Assembly (NCBI GenBank): GCA_945876405.1
Contig: CAMCOJ010000165.1
Span: forward strand, 1 to 5,501
DNA: 5,501 nucleotides
Origin: an uncultured Ruminococcus sp.
GTDB lineage: Bacteria; Bacillota; Clostridia; Oscillospirales; Ruminococcaceae
Direction of reading: 5' to 3'
In this document: piece by piece, positions 1 to 5,501 of the stretch
Layout of the letters: each line of letters opens with the position of its first letter
How positions within the stretch are numbered: the stretch's first letter is position 1
Translations under genes and position numbers: made by a program
Notes under the pieces: generated by a model
What the model was told of the DNA's origin: nothing
The model's input: the letters and a program-made list of their open reading frames with translations, nothing else
Database searches by the model: none

Positions 1-681
1 GTTAGTGTATATGAATGGGACGAATATGACCTTATTAACGACGTTTACATCGATAATGGTGAAAAACTTAATGATCCTGAATCAAGATGGAAATTACATC
101 ATCATAGGCTATCATTGTTGTTCCCTGATAATCCTCCAACCATAGAGCAATGGAAACACGTTTATCAGGAAGAAGAACTCATACCTATGACGTATAAAAC
201 CTATGAGTATGGAATAAAGGAAAAGAAATCCTTTGATGATATTATCAATGAACGTGTCAATGCTCTTGATGAAAAACAAAAGGAAAACTATGAGATGTAT
301 TTGAATTACTATCTGGGTCATTATTCTTTTTCTTCTCCCGTACAACCTTTCAACATTACAGATCATGCAGGATATAATACCGATGTAGATGGTTCTGACG
401 GTCTGGATAACTCAATGACGGTTCAGGCAAATAACGGACAGGAGATAAAAGCTCCTTGTGACGGTGTTCTGACCAAAACAGGTGACCATAGCTGTTCAAT
501 CAAAAATTCAGCCAATAAGTATGTTATGAGTTTTGATAACATCAATCTGGATGTGTCTGATGGCAACATAAAAAAGAAAACAGTTATCGGTTCGGCAGCG
601 TCCGGTGATGGTATTAAAATATCACTTGTGGATGATAAAGGGAACGAATTAAATCCGTATATCTATATTGACTGGAGGTAA
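1..681 (+). CDS. C-terminal part of ICE envelope/cell-wall-hydrolase-like protein with degenerate M23 (LytM) domain
   Basis: The reading frame is open from the first base, so the gene begins upstream and only its last 226 residues are visible; the TTG codons near 115 have no ribosome site and are not a start. The first 110 or so residues are charged and helical-looking. From about residue 117 the sequence follows the LytM/M23 peptidase pattern: DHAGYNTDVDG (121-131) resembles the HxGxD metal motif, then come an A-P-C-D-G-V stretch, an IG turn, and a closing NPYIYID. The second metal motif, normally HLH, reads GIKISL (204-209), so this domain is probably not a working zinc peptidase. In Clostridia ICEs a multidomain cell-wall hydrolase usually sits just before DUF4315, DUF4366 and topB, and this fits that slot. 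I infer a role in opening peptidoglycan or scaffolding the transfer channel; any active enzymatic domain would lie upstream. M23 assignment is by eye, moderate confidence. Confidence 0.6.
   Translation, partial: VSVYEWDEYDLINDVYIDNGEKLNDPESRWKLHHHRLSLLFPDNPPTIEQWKHVYQEEELIPMTYKTYEYGIKEKKSFDDIINERVNALDEKQKENYEMYLNYYLGHYSFSSPVQPFNITDHAGYNTDVDGSDGLDNSMTVQANNGQEIKAPCDGVLTKTGDHSCSIKNSANKYVMSFDNINLDVSDGNIKKKTVIGSAASGDGIKISLVDDKGNELNPYIYIDWR
674..678 (+). promoter_or_regulatory. Ribosome binding site inside the previous gene's last codons
   Basis: GGAGG lies 7 nt before the ATG at 686 and is formed by the final Trp-Arg codons of the upstream gene, whose TAA is at 679-681. It fixes the start of the cysteine-rich gene at ATG 686 rather than at the in-frame TTG at 668, and suggests that translation of the two genes is coupled. 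Confidence 0.85.
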
Positions 682-685
682 AAAA

Positions 686-1045
686 ATGATTGAACGGCTT
701 AAAGTAGCATTAACCAGAATGACTATGATAAATGTAATGGAAAGTTCCAATGCCCCGTGTGCTTGTATTAGTTGCATGAGTCAACATCAGGAACAAAACA
801 CAATGCCTTGTGTTTGCAAAAAGCTTGGAATACCTTGCATTGCTTTTAAGAGCAAATATACATCGGCAAAAGCATTATCGGAACTGATAAATGACCGTAA
901 TGGATTTCTTGCTGATGATATTATGGTAATTCCATATGATGAAACACTCGTTCATCAGAAGTTTATCGAACTTATAAAAGCAAAGAACAAACGCATAAAA
1001 GAAAGAGGAATAAGTAATGAAAGTATTAACAGCGAAAATGTTTAA
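686..1045 (+). CDS. Small cysteine-rich protein of unknown function
   Basis: I do not recognise this 119-residue protein. The start at ATG 686 is set by the GGAGG at 674-678; the gene begins 4 nt after the upstream stop and overlaps the next gene by 29 nt. Residues 25-51 hold six cysteines in a C-x-C-x2-C (25, 27, 30) and C-x-C-x6-C (42, 44, 51) arrangement, with His34 between them. Such spacing could bind zinc or an iron-sulfur cluster, or form disulfides. There is no signal peptide or convincing membrane helix, so a cytoplasmic location and metal binding are more likely than disulfides. Residues 52-105 look like a small alpha/beta fold (YTSAKALSELI helix, a DDIMVIPYD strand, then a basic helix ending KNKRIKERG). 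The C-terminal 10 residues are encoded in the overlap with the next gene. Its position suggests an accessory role in conjugation, but no function can be assigned. Confidence 0.85.
   Translation: MIERLKVALTRMTMINVMESSNAPCACISCMSQHQEQNTMPCVCKKLGIPCIAFKSKYTSAKALSELINDRNGFLADDIMVIPYDETLVHQKFIELIKAKNKRIKERGISNESINSENV
1004..1009 (+). promoter_or_regulatory. Ribosome binding site for the DUF4315-type gene
   Basis: AGAGGA sits 7 nt before the ATG at 1017, inside the coding region of the cysteine-rich gene. The alternative in-frame ATG at 1038 has no good site before it, so the longer start and the 29-nt gene overlap are preferred. Confidence 0.75.
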
Positions 1046-1322
1046 TGACCGTTATAAAAAGCTTAATGATAACTTGAAACTCAGAAAAGAAGAACTTATG
1101 GCAACTCAGGAAAAAATTAAGGCTCTGGAAACGGAAATAGAGAATCTTGAAAATGATTTTATCATTTCTCAGTTTAAGGCTTCCGGTAAAACAATTCATG
1201 ACCTGATTTCTGAGGGAACAGAAAATATTGACAGTAATAGTTTTCCTACTAAAAAAAGTGAAAATGAAACTGCTTCAACAAGTATCGCAAATAATCAGAT
1301 GAATACGCAGAAAGGAATATAA
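1017..1322 (+). CDS. DUF4315-type small coiled-coil ICE protein
   Basis: This gene encodes 101 residues. Residues about 9-47 form a charged heptad-like coiled coil rich in Lys, Glu and Leu (for example KIKALETEIENLEND). A short segment follows, IISQFKASGKTIHDLI (49-64), which matches the usual DUF4315 plan of a coiled coil followed by a short helix. The last 37 residues are polar and rich in Ser, Thr and Asn, and look disordered; many DUF4315 proteins end sooner. No signal peptide or membrane segment is present, so the protein is probably cytoplasmic. DUF4315 genes are found almost always next to DUF4366 and topB in conjugative elements of Firmicutes; the molecular role is not known, and a structural or docking function in the transfer apparatus is inference. 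It overlaps the previous gene by 29 nt and ends 5 nt before the next, so all are probably cotranscribed and translationally coupled. Confidence 0.8.
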   Translation: MKVLTAKMFNDRYKKLNDNLKLRKEELMATQEKIKALETEIENLENDFIISQFKASGKTIHDLISEGTENIDSNSFPTKKSENETASTSIANNQMNTQKGI

Positions 1323-1327
1323 GAAAA

Positions 1328-2257
1328 ATGAAGAAAATAATTTCATTGTTAGCTGCACTCATGATAATATCCTCTAATGGCATAAGCACTTTTGCCGAGG
1401 ATGATATATATGTCTGGGCAAGAGAAACAGAGCCGGCTGAAACAGAAGTTTCAGAAATAACAGAAGATACTGAAACAGAGGTAACCACAACAGTTACTAC
1501 TACGATTACAACAGAAGCTCCGGAATCACAGCCTGAAAAGCCTGCTGATACTTTAGATCCGGAAAAAGAAGCATTAAAAAAGCAGATTGAAGATTTGCAA
1601 GGACAGCTTGAAAAATACGGAATGTCAATGTCAGATTTAACTATGACAATAGATGAACTTAAAGCTAAACTTGCAGCAGCTACAAGAATTCCTGAAAACG
1701 CAAATAAAAGTAATGGCAGTAGTGGCGGAGGAGGTGGCGGTTCATCAGCCTCAACTCCTGCCGTAACTCAGGTTGTAACAACAGAAGCAGTTCCACAAAC
1801 ACAGGGAAATGCAAATTTAATCGAGGAAGTTAAAGCAAAAAATGATGAACGTCAGTTCATAACCGTTTCCGCAAAGGACGGAAGTGTTTTTTATATCGTT
1901 ATTGACTACTCCGGTGGTGATGAGAATGTATATTTCTTAAATAAAGTTGATATCGCTGATTTAAACGCTATTGCTTATCCTGACGGAAAAGTTCCGGCTG
2001 TAACAGAACCTGTCAAAGAAAAGAAAATCGAAAGCGAACCTGTTGTAACGGAACCGGTTAAGCAGAAAAAAGAAAATAGTAATGCTACGCTTTACATAAT
2101 CATCGCTGTTATTGGTACAGTAGTTGTTCTTGGGTATTATTTTATAAAAATAAAGCCTAACAAGTCAGGTGGAAACAACGATTTTGATGATGATGATTAT
2201 ACACAGTCAGATGATTACGCTAACGAAGTGGAAATAGACGAGGATAAGGAATATTAA
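1328..2257 (+). CDS. DUF4366-type secreted, membrane-anchored ICE protein
   Basis: The 309-residue product has a clear order of parts. Residues 1-23 are a signal peptide (MKK, hydrophobic core, likely cut after TFA at 23). Residues 33-75 are a Glu/Thr/Val/Pro-rich linker. Residues 77-120 form a coiled coil. Residues 128-160 are a Gly/Ser linker with six glycines at 133-138. Residues 163-216 are the conserved DUF4366 core, with QFITVSAKDGSVFYIVID and the following ENVYFLNKVD. Two copies of an 11-residue PxVTEPVKxKK unit follow (223-233, 238-248), then one membrane helix (254-273) and an acidic tail rich in Asp, Glu and Tyr (284-309). The predicted topology is a type I membrane protein with the long region outside and the acidic tail in the cytoplasm. 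AAAGGA at 1311-1316 precedes the ATG by 11 nt. Family members are hallmark genes of Clostridia ICEs, beside DUF4315 and topB. I infer a surface component of the mating apparatus; the exact job is unknown. Confidence 0.88.
   Translation: MKKIISLLAALMIISSNGISTFAEDDIYVWARETEPAETEVSEITEDTETEVTTTVTTTITTEAPESQPEKPADTLDPEKEALKKQIEDLQGQLEKYGMSMSDLTMTIDELKAKLAAATRIPENANKSNGSSGGGGGGSSASTPAVTQVVTTEAVPQTQGNANLIEEVKAKNDERQFITVSAKDGSVFYIVIDYSGGDENVYFLNKVDIADLNAIAYPDGKVPAVTEPVKEKKIESEPVVTEPVKQKKENSNATLYIIIAVIGTVVVLGYYFIKIKPNKSGGNNDFDDDDYTQSDDYANEVEIDEDKEY
1994..2071 (+). repeat. Two 11-residue PxVTEPVKxKK coding repeats
   Basis: Residues 223-233 and 238-248 of the DUF4366-type protein are copies of the same unit (PAVTEPVKEKK and PVVTEPVKQKK), 9 of 11 identical, with four residues between them. 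They form an extended basic/proline stretch just outside the membrane helix, probably a spacer through the cell wall. Confidence 0.85.
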
Positions 2258-2274
2258 ACGGAGGAAAACAAGAT

Positions 2275-4677
2275 ATGAGACTTATTGTTGCTGAAAAGCC
2301 GTCTGTCGGGAAAACAATAGCAGCTGTTATCGGTGGAATGACTTCAAAAAACGGATACTGTGAGGGAAACAACACAATTGTAACATGGTGCTTTGGTCAC
2401 TTGGTAGGTCTGGCTGAACCTGATGTCTACGGAAAGAATCTTCCTTTACCGATTTGTCCGTCAGAGTGGAAGTTTGAAGTTGCTCCAGATAAGATGGAAC
2501 AGTTCAGGATAATCGAATCACTTATGAACGATAACAGAGTAGATGAAATTGTTTGTGCAACCGATGCAGGACGTGAGGGCGAATGTATATTCAGATTCGT
2601 ATATAACAAGGTCGGCTGCAGAAAGCCTGTGAAACGTTTATGGACTTCATCGCTTGAAGAAAGTGCGATAACAGAGGGACTTAATAATCTTAAAGACAGT
2701 TCTGAATATGATAATCTTTATGAAGCAGGATTATGCAGGACAAAAGCCGACTGGCTTGTCGGAATAAACTTTTCAAGAAGATATAACAATCTTTATGAGT
2801 ATCCTGAAAATCCGATAACGCATAAAAAAGGTCTGAACTATGGTCGAGTAATGACTCCGGTCTTGAAAATGATTATTGACCGAGATAATAAGGTCAAGAA
2901 TTTCGTAAAAGAAAAGTATTATACCATTGAGCTTGATTGTGGTGATTTCATAGCAACATCAGACAAGTTTGAAACAAAAGAAGAAGCTGAACGCATTGCG
3001 AATGGCTGCTCAAGTGCAGTCGTTCACAGTGTAAAGCGAGAGATTAAGAACCAGAAACCTCCGAAACTTTACGATCTGACAACCTTGCAGCGTGAAGCAA
3101 ACAGAAAATTCGGATATTCGGCACAGCAAACACTTGATTATGTTCAGGAGCTATATGAAGCAAAGCTCGTTACATATCCAAGGACCGACAGTAATTATAT
3201 TACTGAGGATATGGAAGCAACAGCAGGAGAAATATTTGAAATAGTAAGCAACTATTTCCCTATTGCTCGCAATATATCCTTTACACCAAATATCCGTTCT
3301 ACCATTAACAATGCAAAGGTATCAGATCACCATGCACTGCTGCCTACAAAAAAAGTTGAAGATTGCGATCTGAATGCATTACCGGAAGCAAAGAGAAATA
3401 TTCTCTATCTTATAGCTTCTCGTTTGCTTTGTGCAACAGCTGAAACATATACTTATGAATCAGTAGCGATAAATGTTGCAAGCAACAATGTTTTATTCAA
3501 GGCAACAGGAAGAACTGATATAAACAGAGGTTGGAAAGCTGTTTTTGAAGAAATACAGAATAATCTCAAAGGTGAAGCAGAAGAAAAAGAACCTGACGAT
3601 AAATCTATACCAAATGTATCTGAAAGTCAGGTATATGAAAAGGTATCGGCAGTTGTTGCCGAACATTGGACAAGTCCTCCGAAGCCATATACAGAAGATA
3701 CGTTGCTTTCAGCTATGGAAACAGCCGGAAACAATATGTATGAGATAGAAAGTGGAGAAGATATTGAAAAGAAAGGTCTTGGAACTCCTGCAACCAGAGC
3801 TGCTGCAATTGAAAAGCTCGTAAGTATAGCATATATCGAGCGTAAGAAAAAGCAGCTATTTCCAAGTGAATTTGGTATAAAAAATATAACCGTATCTGAA
3901 GAACGCTTAAAATCTCCGAAACTGACGGTCGAATGGGAAACAAAGCTTCAGAGAATGGAACATGGCGAGTATTCACCTGAAGCATTTATGAATGAGATCT
4001 ATCAGTATATAGCAGAACTTCTTGACAGTACAAAGGAAATACCGGAAAACTGCAAGAATGTTTTTCCGAAGCAGGAAAGAAAATCGTTCGGAAAATGCCC
4101 GAAATGTGGTGGAGATGTATATGCAGGAAAATTCGGATATTTCTGTGAAAATGCTATCGGAGCTGAAAAAAGCTGCAAGTTTGGACTAAGGTTTGAAGAT
4201 AAATTCTTTGAATGGAAAGGTATAAAGCTGACAGACAGTATGGTATCAGACTTCATGAAGAATGGCAAAACTTTCGTAAAAGGAATGAAAGCCAAAACAG
4301 GCAATAAGTTTGATGGTTATATAGTAATAGACAGCAGTGGCGATTACGTTCAGTTCAAAATAGAATTTGATAACAGTCAGGCTGATAAAGAGCTTTGCAA
4401 ATGCTTTAAATGCGGTGGTAAGGCGATAGAGGACAGATTCAGCTTTCATTGTGAAAATGCTTCCGGTCAAAACAGAAGCTGCAACGTATATCTGAAAAAA
4501 GATGAAAAGTTTTTTGAGTGGAGAGGTGTCAAATTAGATGCCAAACACGCAAAAGAGCTTATCGGAACTGGACGTTCTCACTTTGATAAGCTAAAATCCA
4601 AAGATAAAAAAGAATACAGTGCATATATTCAGCTTGATACAAGCGGACAATATATTCAGTACAAGATTGAACTATAA
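2275..4677 (+). CDS. topB: DNA topoisomerase III (type IA) with two C-terminal zinc-ribbon repeats
   Basis: This 800-residue enzyme cuts one DNA strand through a 5'-phosphotyrosine and passes another through it, relaxing negative supercoils and decatenating DNA. The Toprim domain is at the N terminus: MRLIVAEKPSVGKT has catalytic Glu7, and ATDAGREGE (95-103) has Asp97, Arg100, Glu101 and Glu103. As in many ICE-borne TopB proteins, the second Asp of DxD is replaced by Gly99. GRVMTP comes next, followed by the active-site motif TYPRTDS with Tyr301, then DHHALLPT (His352, His353) and GLGTPATRA (501-509). Residues 607-698 and 709-800 are tandem copies of the topoisomerase C-terminal repeat, each with four cysteines (608, 611, 624, 634 and 710, 713, 726, 736). 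All core motifs are intact. GGAGG at 2260-2264 lies 10 nt before the ATG, 17 nt after the previous gene. ICE topB genes often follow DUF4366; the enzyme probably acts in the cytoplasm on element DNA during conjugative processing or replication. The length exceeds that of single-tail versions. Confidence 0.96.
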   Translation: MRLIVAEKPSVGKTIAAVIGGMTSKNGYCEGNNTIVTWCFGHLVGLAEPDVYGKNLPLPICPSEWKFEVAPDKMEQFRIIESLMNDNRVDEIVCATDAGREGECIFRFVYNKVGCRKPVKRLWTSSLEESAITEGLNNLKDSSEYDNLYEAGLCRTKADWLVGINFSRRYNNLYEYPENPITHKKGLNYGRVMTPVLKMIIDRDNKVKNFVKEKYYTIELDCGDFIATSDKFETKEEAERIANGCSSAVVHSVKREIKNQKPPKLYDLTTLQREANRKFGYSAQQTLDYVQELYEAKLVTYPRTDSNYITEDMEATAGEIFEIVSNYFPIARNISFTPNIRSTINNAKVSDHHALLPTKKVEDCDLNALPEAKRNILYLIASRLLCATAETYTYESVAINVASNNVLFKATGRTDINRGWKAVFEEIQNNLKGEAEEKEPDDKSIPNVSESQVYEKVSAVVAEHWTSPPKPYTEDTLLSAMETAGNNMYEIESGEDIEKKGLGTPATRAAAIEKLVSIAYIERKKKQLFPSEFGIKNITVSEERLKSPKLTVEWETKLQRMEHGEYSPEAFMNEIYQYIAELLDSTKEIPENCKNVFPKQERKSFGKCPKCGGDVYAGKFGYFCENAIGAEKSCKFGLRFEDKFFEWKGIKLTDSMVSDFMKNGKTFVKGMKAKTGNKFDGYIVIDSSGDYVQFKIEFDNSQADKELCKCFKCGGKAIEDRFSFHCENASGQNRSCNVYLKKDEKFFEWRGVKLDAKHAKELIGTGRSHFDKLKSKDKKEYSAYIQLDTSGQYIQYKIEL
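4093..4368 (+). repeat. Topoisomerase C-terminal repeat, copy 1
   Basis: Residues 607-698 of the topoisomerase: a zinc-ribbon-like start with Cys608, Cys611, Cys624 and Cys634, then KFFEWKGIKL and a closing YVQFKIEF. This copy and the next align over 92 residues without a gap, with about 36 identical positions by hand count, and are offset by 306 nt. They probably arose by duplication and bind single-stranded DNA or act as protein docking sites. Confidence 0.88.
4399..4674 (+). repeat. Topoisomerase C-terminal repeat, copy 2
   Basis: Residues 709-800 end exactly at the stop codon. Cys710, Cys713, Cys726 and Cys736 have the same spacing as in copy 1; KFFEWRGVKL and YIQYKIEL mirror the first copy. 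All metal-binding cysteines are kept, so both copies are probably folded and under selection. The pair had clearly diverged in protein sequence before now, so this is not a recent duplication. Confidence 0.88.
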
Positions 4678-4697
4678 ATAATTGAAAGAGGTTTAAA

Positions 4698-5408
4698 ATG
4701 AGACCAGAAACAGAAAAGAAATTGATTTCGTTTGCAAAATCAGATTTGATAAATAGGATTCTTAAAGATAAATCTGAAACTGAAAACATCACGGAATCTG
4801 CAATAGTAGAGAAAATCTTACTTGAACGTTTTCTTACAGAAAATAGTGATATTAACAGAATTATTTCAAATCATATCTTCACTGAAGATAGTGACCTCTC
4901 GCAAGCAATTCAGGACTTTGTGTGGTATTTTTCAATCGGAGAAGATGGCAACCCCAGACAAGGTGATTTGCGTCCAATAATCAGTTTTGTAATAAATCAA
5001 GCGATTGAGCCATCATCAAAAGCAGTAATATCAAGAAATGATGAACTTCTATCACGTCCTACTACATTTAACAGTTTCTCAAACACCGATTCACATATAG
5101 ATTCCATGATATTTATGCTGGAAAGCTATATGAAAGAGAATGAACTTGGTGAAGCGGAAAAAACATCTCTAAATAGAGATATATGTGAATTAAGAGAACA
5201 TTACAGACTGTTTAACGAAAACCCAGAAGAAATTGAAATACTCGCAATTCTTTCTTCAATAATCAATTACTGGGATATACTGAAAAAATGGACTTTCGTT
5301 TATCGTTTGATTATGAATCTTGTCAGCTATAGTAATATAGTAAACAATGCAGAAAATAGAATAAGGTTTTGCGAGCTAATGAAAGATATAAGTAAATCAT
5401 GGAAGTAA
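4698..5408 (+). CDS. Hypothetical protein downstream of topB
   Basis: I do not recognise this 236-residue protein. AAAGAGG at 4685-4691 lies 6 nt before the ATG, and the gene starts 20 nt after the topB stop, so it is probably in the same operon. There is no signal peptide or clear membrane helix, so it is likely cytoplasmic. Most of it looks alpha-helical. Residues 1-48 are charged; the helix ITESAIVEKILLERFL (31-46) faintly resembles the second helix of a ribbon-helix-helix DNA-binding domain, but no clear strand precedes it, so this is weak. Residues 68-103 carry FVWYFSI and then RPIISFVINQAIE. Residues 112-131 are polar and loop-like. Residues 132-236 are helical with hydrophobic faces (DSMIFMLESYMKE, ILAILSSIINYWDILKKW, FVYRLIMNLVSY). 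Only two cysteines (163, 225) are present. It could be an ICE accessory, regulatory or cargo protein; the sequence does not decide. Confidence 0.8.
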   Translation: MRPETEKKLISFAKSDLINRILKDKSETENITESAIVEKILLERFLTENSDINRIISNHIFTEDSDLSQAIQDFVWYFSIGEDGNPRQGDLRPIISFVINQAIEPSSKAVISRNDELLSRPTTFNSFSNTDSHIDSMIFMLESYMKENELGEAEKTSLNRDICELREHYRLFNENPEEIEILAILSSIINYWDILKKWTFVYRLIMNLVSYSNIVNNAENRIRFCELMKDISKSWK

Positions 5409-5501
5409 ATGATATATACGCTTCTGCGTTATATATAAATTATATTTAAAAGACCAGCTATAAAAAGTCAATACCCTAATCCAAATTTTTAGGAAAAACA
5501 G
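5409..5501. other. AT-rich non-coding tail after the last gene
   Basis: These 93 bases carry no start codon with a ribosome site and no good + strand promoter. They hold one hairpin at the left edge and a weak short inverted repeat at 5475-5493. The next gene, if any, lies beyond the window, so this is probably an intergenic region between operon parts. Confidence 0.6.
5412..5436 (+). repeat. Hairpin just after the stop codon, possible 3' end signal
   Basis: ATATATACGC (5412-5421) pairs with GCGTTATATAT (5426-5436) around a TTCT loop, giving ten base pairs with one bulged T, 3 nt after the stop of the 236-aa gene. The GC-rich top and the placement suit an mRNA 3' end or a weak terminator. 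There is no run of T after the stem (AAATTATATTT follows), so ordinary intrinsic termination is doubtful; it may only slow RNA decay. Confidence 0.4.

Noticed and set aside
115..120. Two TTG codons as a possible start of the first gene.
   Set aside because: The frame is open back to base 1 and there is no ribosome site upstream of them, so the gene simply continues from outside the window.
668..685. TTG at 668 as the start of the cysteine-rich protein.
   Set aside because: The GGAGG at 674-678 would lie inside the coding region, and it is ideally spaced for ATG 686.
1472..1516. Threonine-codon-rich stretch (GTAACCACAACAG-like) as a possible DNA repeat or CRISPR-like array.
   Set aside because: It is a Thr/Val/Glu protein linker with irregular codons and no regular repeat-spacer spacing.
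3545..3748. Overlapping + strand open frame inside topB.
   Set aside because: It is a shadow of the strongly conserved topoisomerase frame, with no ribosome site and low-complexity basic content.
3713..4792. Several minus-strand open frames across topB and the following gene.
   Set aside because: They lie opposite clear + strand coding sequence, have no convincing ribosome sites, and give phenylalanine/serine/leucine-rich translations typical of antisense frames.
5439..5471. Minus-strand promoter-like pair: TTGACT (complement of 5466-5471) and TATAAT (complement of 5439-5444), which would drive RNA antisense to the 236-aa gene.
   Set aside because: The spacer is 21 nt, too long for a normal sigma-A promoter, and a 17-nt spacing gives only TAAATA. 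The region is AT-rich, so such matches are expected by chance, and no minus-strand gene follows.
5475..5493. Short inverted repeat CCTAA / TTAGG with a 9-nt loop.
   Set aside because: Five base pairs in AT-rich DNA is chance level; there is no T-run and no second copy in the window to suggest an operator or attachment site.

Overview
The window suggests a low-GC Gram-positive gut or rumen anaerobe, probably a Ruminococcus-like Clostridia. The evidence is the strong GGAGG-type ribosome sites, the AT-rich codon use, a secreted protein with a Thr/Val/Glu linker of the kind common in Ruminococcus surface proteins, and a gene order known from conjugative elements of Clostridia. It looks like an internal piece of the transfer module of an integrative and conjugative element (ICE). 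The species and the ICE family are inferred.

All six genes lie on the + strand and are packed head to tail with gaps of 4-20 nt or overlaps, so they probably form one operon. Positions 1-681 hold the C-terminal 226 residues of a larger protein ending in a LytM/M23-like fold that lacks its HxH motif. Positions 686-1045 encode a 119-aa cysteine-rich protein I do not recognise. Positions 1017-1322 encode a short coiled-coil DUF4315-type protein that overlaps it by 29 nt. Positions 1328-2257 encode a DUF4366-type surface protein with a signal peptide, coiled coil, conserved core, one membrane helix and an acidic tail. Positions 2275-4677 encode a type IA topoisomerase (TopB-like) with two tandem zinc-ribbon C-terminal repeats. 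Positions 4698-5408 encode a 236-aa protein of unknown function. Positions 5409-5501 are AT-rich, with a small hairpin and no gene that I can see.

How the genes might work together is inferred from the order cell-wall-enzyme-like protein, DUF4315, DUF4366, topoisomerase III. The first and fourth products would act at the envelope as parts of, or accessories to, the conjugation channel. The topoisomerase would handle single-stranded or tangled DNA during transfer or element replication. The cysteine-rich protein and the 236-aa protein are the least explained parts and the best candidates for something new. I see no relaxase, integrase, CRISPR array, tRNA, insertion sequence or attachment site here, and nothing that clearly amounts to a new system.
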